From Marinobacterium arenosum (lineage in GTDB: Bacteria; Pseudomonadota; Gammaproteobacteria; Pseudomonadales; Balneatricaceae): a DNA stretch of 44,465 bases. The position numbers and the translations under genes were made by a program. The stretch is taken from positions 1 to 44,465 of the forward strand of contig NZ_JAILYN010000038.1 in NCBI RefSeq assembly GCF_019795155.1. Direction: 5' to 3'. The notes under the pieces were generated by a model. It made no database searches. It was not told the origin of the DNA and saw only the letters and a program-made list of their open reading frames with translations. Shown here piece by piece: positions 43,000 through 44,465 of this stretch (position 1 is the first letter of the stretch; every line of letters starts with the position of its first letter).

Positions 43000-44247
43000 A
43001 TGTCTGAAGATATGAAACAAGCCGCTCTCGATTACCACGAGTTTCCGCGTCCGGGGAAAATCAGCGTCGAGCTGACCACCCAGGCCGAAAGTGCTCGTGA
43101 TCTGGCCCTGGCTTACAGCCCGGGTGTTGCCGAGCCGGTTCGTGAGATTGCCAAGGATCCGGAAAATGCCTACCGCTACACGGCAAAAGGCAACCTGGTC
43201 GCGGTTATCTCCAACGGTTCCGCGATTCTGGGCCTGGGCGATCTGGGGCCGCTGGCCTCCAAGCCGGTAATGGAAGGTAAGGCTCTGCTGTTCAAGAAGT
43301 TTGCAGGTCTGGACTCTATTGATATCGAGGTCGACGCCGAGAGCCCGCAGGCGTTCATCGATACGGTTGCCCGTATCGCTGATACCTTCGGCGGTATCAA
43401 CCTGGAAGATATCAAAGCGCCAGAGTGTTTCGAGATCGAACGCGCTCTGATCGAGCGTTGTAGTATCCCGGTTTTCCACGATGATCAGCACGGTACGGCG
43501 ATCGTAACCGCCGCCGGCATGATCAACGCGCTGGAGATCGCCGGTAAGAAACTGTCCGAAGCCAGCATCGTATGCCTGGGTGCTGGTGCCGCAGCTAATG
43601 CCTGTATGAAGCTGCTGGTTAACATGGGTGCGAAAGTAGAAAACATCTACATGCTGGACCGTAAGGGTGTGATCCACTCTGGTCGGGAAGACCTGACGCC
43701 GGAAAAAGCAGCTTTCGCAACAGAAACTGACAAACGTACTCTGGATGACGCCATCGACGGCGCCGACGTTTTCGTCGGTCTGTCCGGTCCGAACCTGCTG
43801 GCTGCTGAACAGCTGGCCAAGATGGCCGCCAATCCGATCGTCTTCGCGTGCGCCAACCCGGATCCGGAGATCCGTCCGGAACTGGCTCACGAAACCCGCA
43901 ATGACGTGATCATGGCCACTGGCCGTTCCGACTTCCCGAACCAGGTCAACAACGTACTGGGCTTCCCGTTCATCTTCCGCGGCGCAATGGACGTACGTGC
44001 CACCGCGATCAACGAAGAGATGAAAGCCGCAGCCGTACGTGCCATTGCTGAGCTGGCCAAGGAACCGGTGACCCAGGAAGTACTGACTGCGTACGGCCTG
44101 GATTCTCTGGAGTTCGGTCCGCAGTACATCATTCCGAAACCGACCGATTCCCGTCTGCTGAAAGCGGTGGCATCCGCCGTGGCACAGGCGGCGATCGACA
44201 GCGGTGTGGCGAAACTGCCGCTGCCGGAAAACTACCTGCAGGACTGA
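43000..44247 (+). CDS. NAD(P)-dependent malic enzyme, short form without phosphotransacetylase domain
   Basis: This is 415 residues from ATG 43000 (GGAACAG upstream). It decarboxylates malate to pyruvate with NAD(P). Visible features are LAYSPGVAEPV, the Tyr/Lys catalytic region around NLVAVISNGSAILGLGDLG, the metal-binding EDIKAPECFEIE and VFHDDQHGTAIVTAAG, and the dinucleotide loop VCLGAGAAANACMKLL near residue 195. The C-terminal PTA-like domain of E. coli MaeB (759 residues) is absent, as in the pseudomonad enzyme at this locus. A tentative promoter is TTGTAG (42932-42937) with TATAAG (42953-42958), spacing 15. Coenzyme preference cannot be read with confidence. Confidence 0.95.
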   Translation: MSEDMKQAALDYHEFPRPGKISVELTTQAESARDLALAYSPGVAEPVREIAKDPENAYRYTAKGNLVAVISNGSAILGLGDLGPLASKPVMEGKALLFKKFAGLDSIDIEVDAESPQAFIDTVARIADTFGGINLEDIKAPECFEIERALIERCSIPVFHDDQHGTAIVTAAGMINALEIAGKKLSEASIVCLGAGAAANACMKLLVNMGAKVENIYMLDRKGVIHSGREDLTPEKAAFATETDKRTLDDAIDGADVFVGLSGPNLLAAEQLAKMAANPIVFACANPDPEIRPELAHETRNDVIMATGRSDFPNQVNNVLGFPFIFRGAMDVRATAINEEMKAAAVRAIAELAKEPVTQEVLTAYGLDSLEFGPQYIIPKPTDSRLLKAVASAVAQAAIDSGVAKLPLPENYLQD

Positions 44248-44271
44248 TTATTCAGTTTGGGTCAAAAACCG

Positions 44272-44298
44272 CCCATCCGGGCGCTGCGCCCGGATGGG
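44272..44298 (+). terminator. First hairpin after malic enzyme
   Basis: CCCATCCGGGCGC (44272-44284) and GCGCCCGGATGGG (44286-44298) form a 13-bp inverted repeat with almost no loop, so a shorter stem is likely in RNA. No T tract follows. Confidence 0.5.
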
Positions 44299-44310
44299 TT
44301 GGCTAAACAA

Positions 44311-44341
44311 ATCGCCCCGCACTCGCGGGGCGATTTTTTTT
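44311..44341 (+). terminator. Intrinsic terminator of malic enzyme
   Basis: ATCGCCCCGC (44311-44320), loop ACTC and GCGGGGCGAT (44325-44334) form a 10-bp perfect stem followed by T residues to 44341. The group II intron-like sequence begins 3 bases later. Confidence 0.93.
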
Positions 44342-44344
44342 GGC

Positions 44345-44465
44345 GTGCGCCAGGCATGGCGCGTAGCGCCTTGACTGGCGCTGTTCCGGTACGCGTGGTG
44401 GCGGCCGGATGACTTGGTGGTGAAAGTCCACTGTCGGCCCGGCAAGGGGAACGATTAGCCGAACG
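44345..44465 (+). mobile_element. 5' end of a group II intron (truncated by window edge)
   Basis: The sequence at 44345 starts GTGCGCCAGGCATGGCGC, fitting the GUGYG 5' consensus of bacterial group II introns. It continues with domain I features: small GC hairpins (GGCGC/GCGCC), then GGTGGTGAAAGTCCACT, the very characteristic GGTGAAAGTCC stem-loop of these introns, and GGCAAGG and AGCCGAACG further on. Insertion directly after an intrinsic terminator is the known preference of class C introns. The reverse transcriptase gene would lie to the right of the window. Class assignment is inference from the target. Confidence 0.75.

Noticed and set aside
44248-44445. Minus-strand open frame after malic enzyme
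   Set aside because: It covers the terminator hairpins and the intron-like sequence and has no coding features.
1-44465. CRISPR arrays, tRNA or rRNA genes
   Set aside because: I saw no regularly spaced direct repeats and no cloverleaf or rRNA signature by eye; a covariance search was not possible.

Overview
The window looks like a chromosomal segment of a GC-rich, free-living, respiratory gammaproteobacterium on the Pseudomonas/Oceanospirillales side. The evidence is gene order. On the minus strand hslV-hslU, a DUF971 gene and ubiE-ubiJ, then a SPOR protein, argS and priA, followed by rpmE, a nuclease and a short malic enzyme, follow the order known from pseudomonads, with local changes. The genus-level guess (for example a Marinobacterium-like organism) is inference. 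Most neighbours use CCG almost exclusively for proline.

Layout. 1-184 is the end of an IS4-group insertion sequence that runs off the left edge. 218-9709 holds malate synthase G, a DUF4870-like membrane protein, a large MscS-family channel, a hotdog thioesterase, an alpha/beta hydrolase, SerA and PpnP. 9789-16003 holds an RNA m5C methyltransferase, a divergent LysR/MFS pair resembling ynfL/ynfM, a FAH-family enzyme of the YcgM/FAHD1 type, a HemJ-like protein and an orphan TRAP binding protein. 16200-21463 is a compact one-carbon module: a DmdA/GcvT-like tetrahydrofolate methyltransferase, a divergent MetF-like protein and formate-THF ligase, facing a GbdR-like regulator. Its proline codon choice differs from its surroundings, so it is probably acquired. 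21884-25030 is a MocR regulator followed by mmsA.

25186-31491 (minus strand) carries ubiE-ubiJ without ubiB, a leucine-rich-repeat-variant protein, DUF971, hslVU, and an ECF sigma factor with a DUF3379-type anti-sigma. Divergent from the sigma gene is a bufferin-type RiPP operon (31677-34067): a DUF2282 precursor with a Tat-like leader, an MNIO (DUF692) enzyme, its DUF2063 partner and a DoxX protein. 34351-41551 carries a SPOR protein, argS, a chemoreceptor and priA, with a 215-bp inverted-repeat-bounded element just downstream of priA. 41856-44247 carries rpmE, a thermonuclease whose first codons contain a terminator, and malic enzyme. The last 121 bases look like the 5' end of a group II intron inserted just after the malic-enzyme terminator.

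How the parts may work together. The one-carbon module has the parts to take a methyl group from a quaternary ammonium or sulfonium compound onto THF, oxidise it, and release formate while making ATP. The bufferin operon with its ECF/anti-sigma pair looks like a copper-stress unit. The rest is housekeeping: proteostasis, ubiquinone synthesis, translation, replication restart and C4 metabolism.
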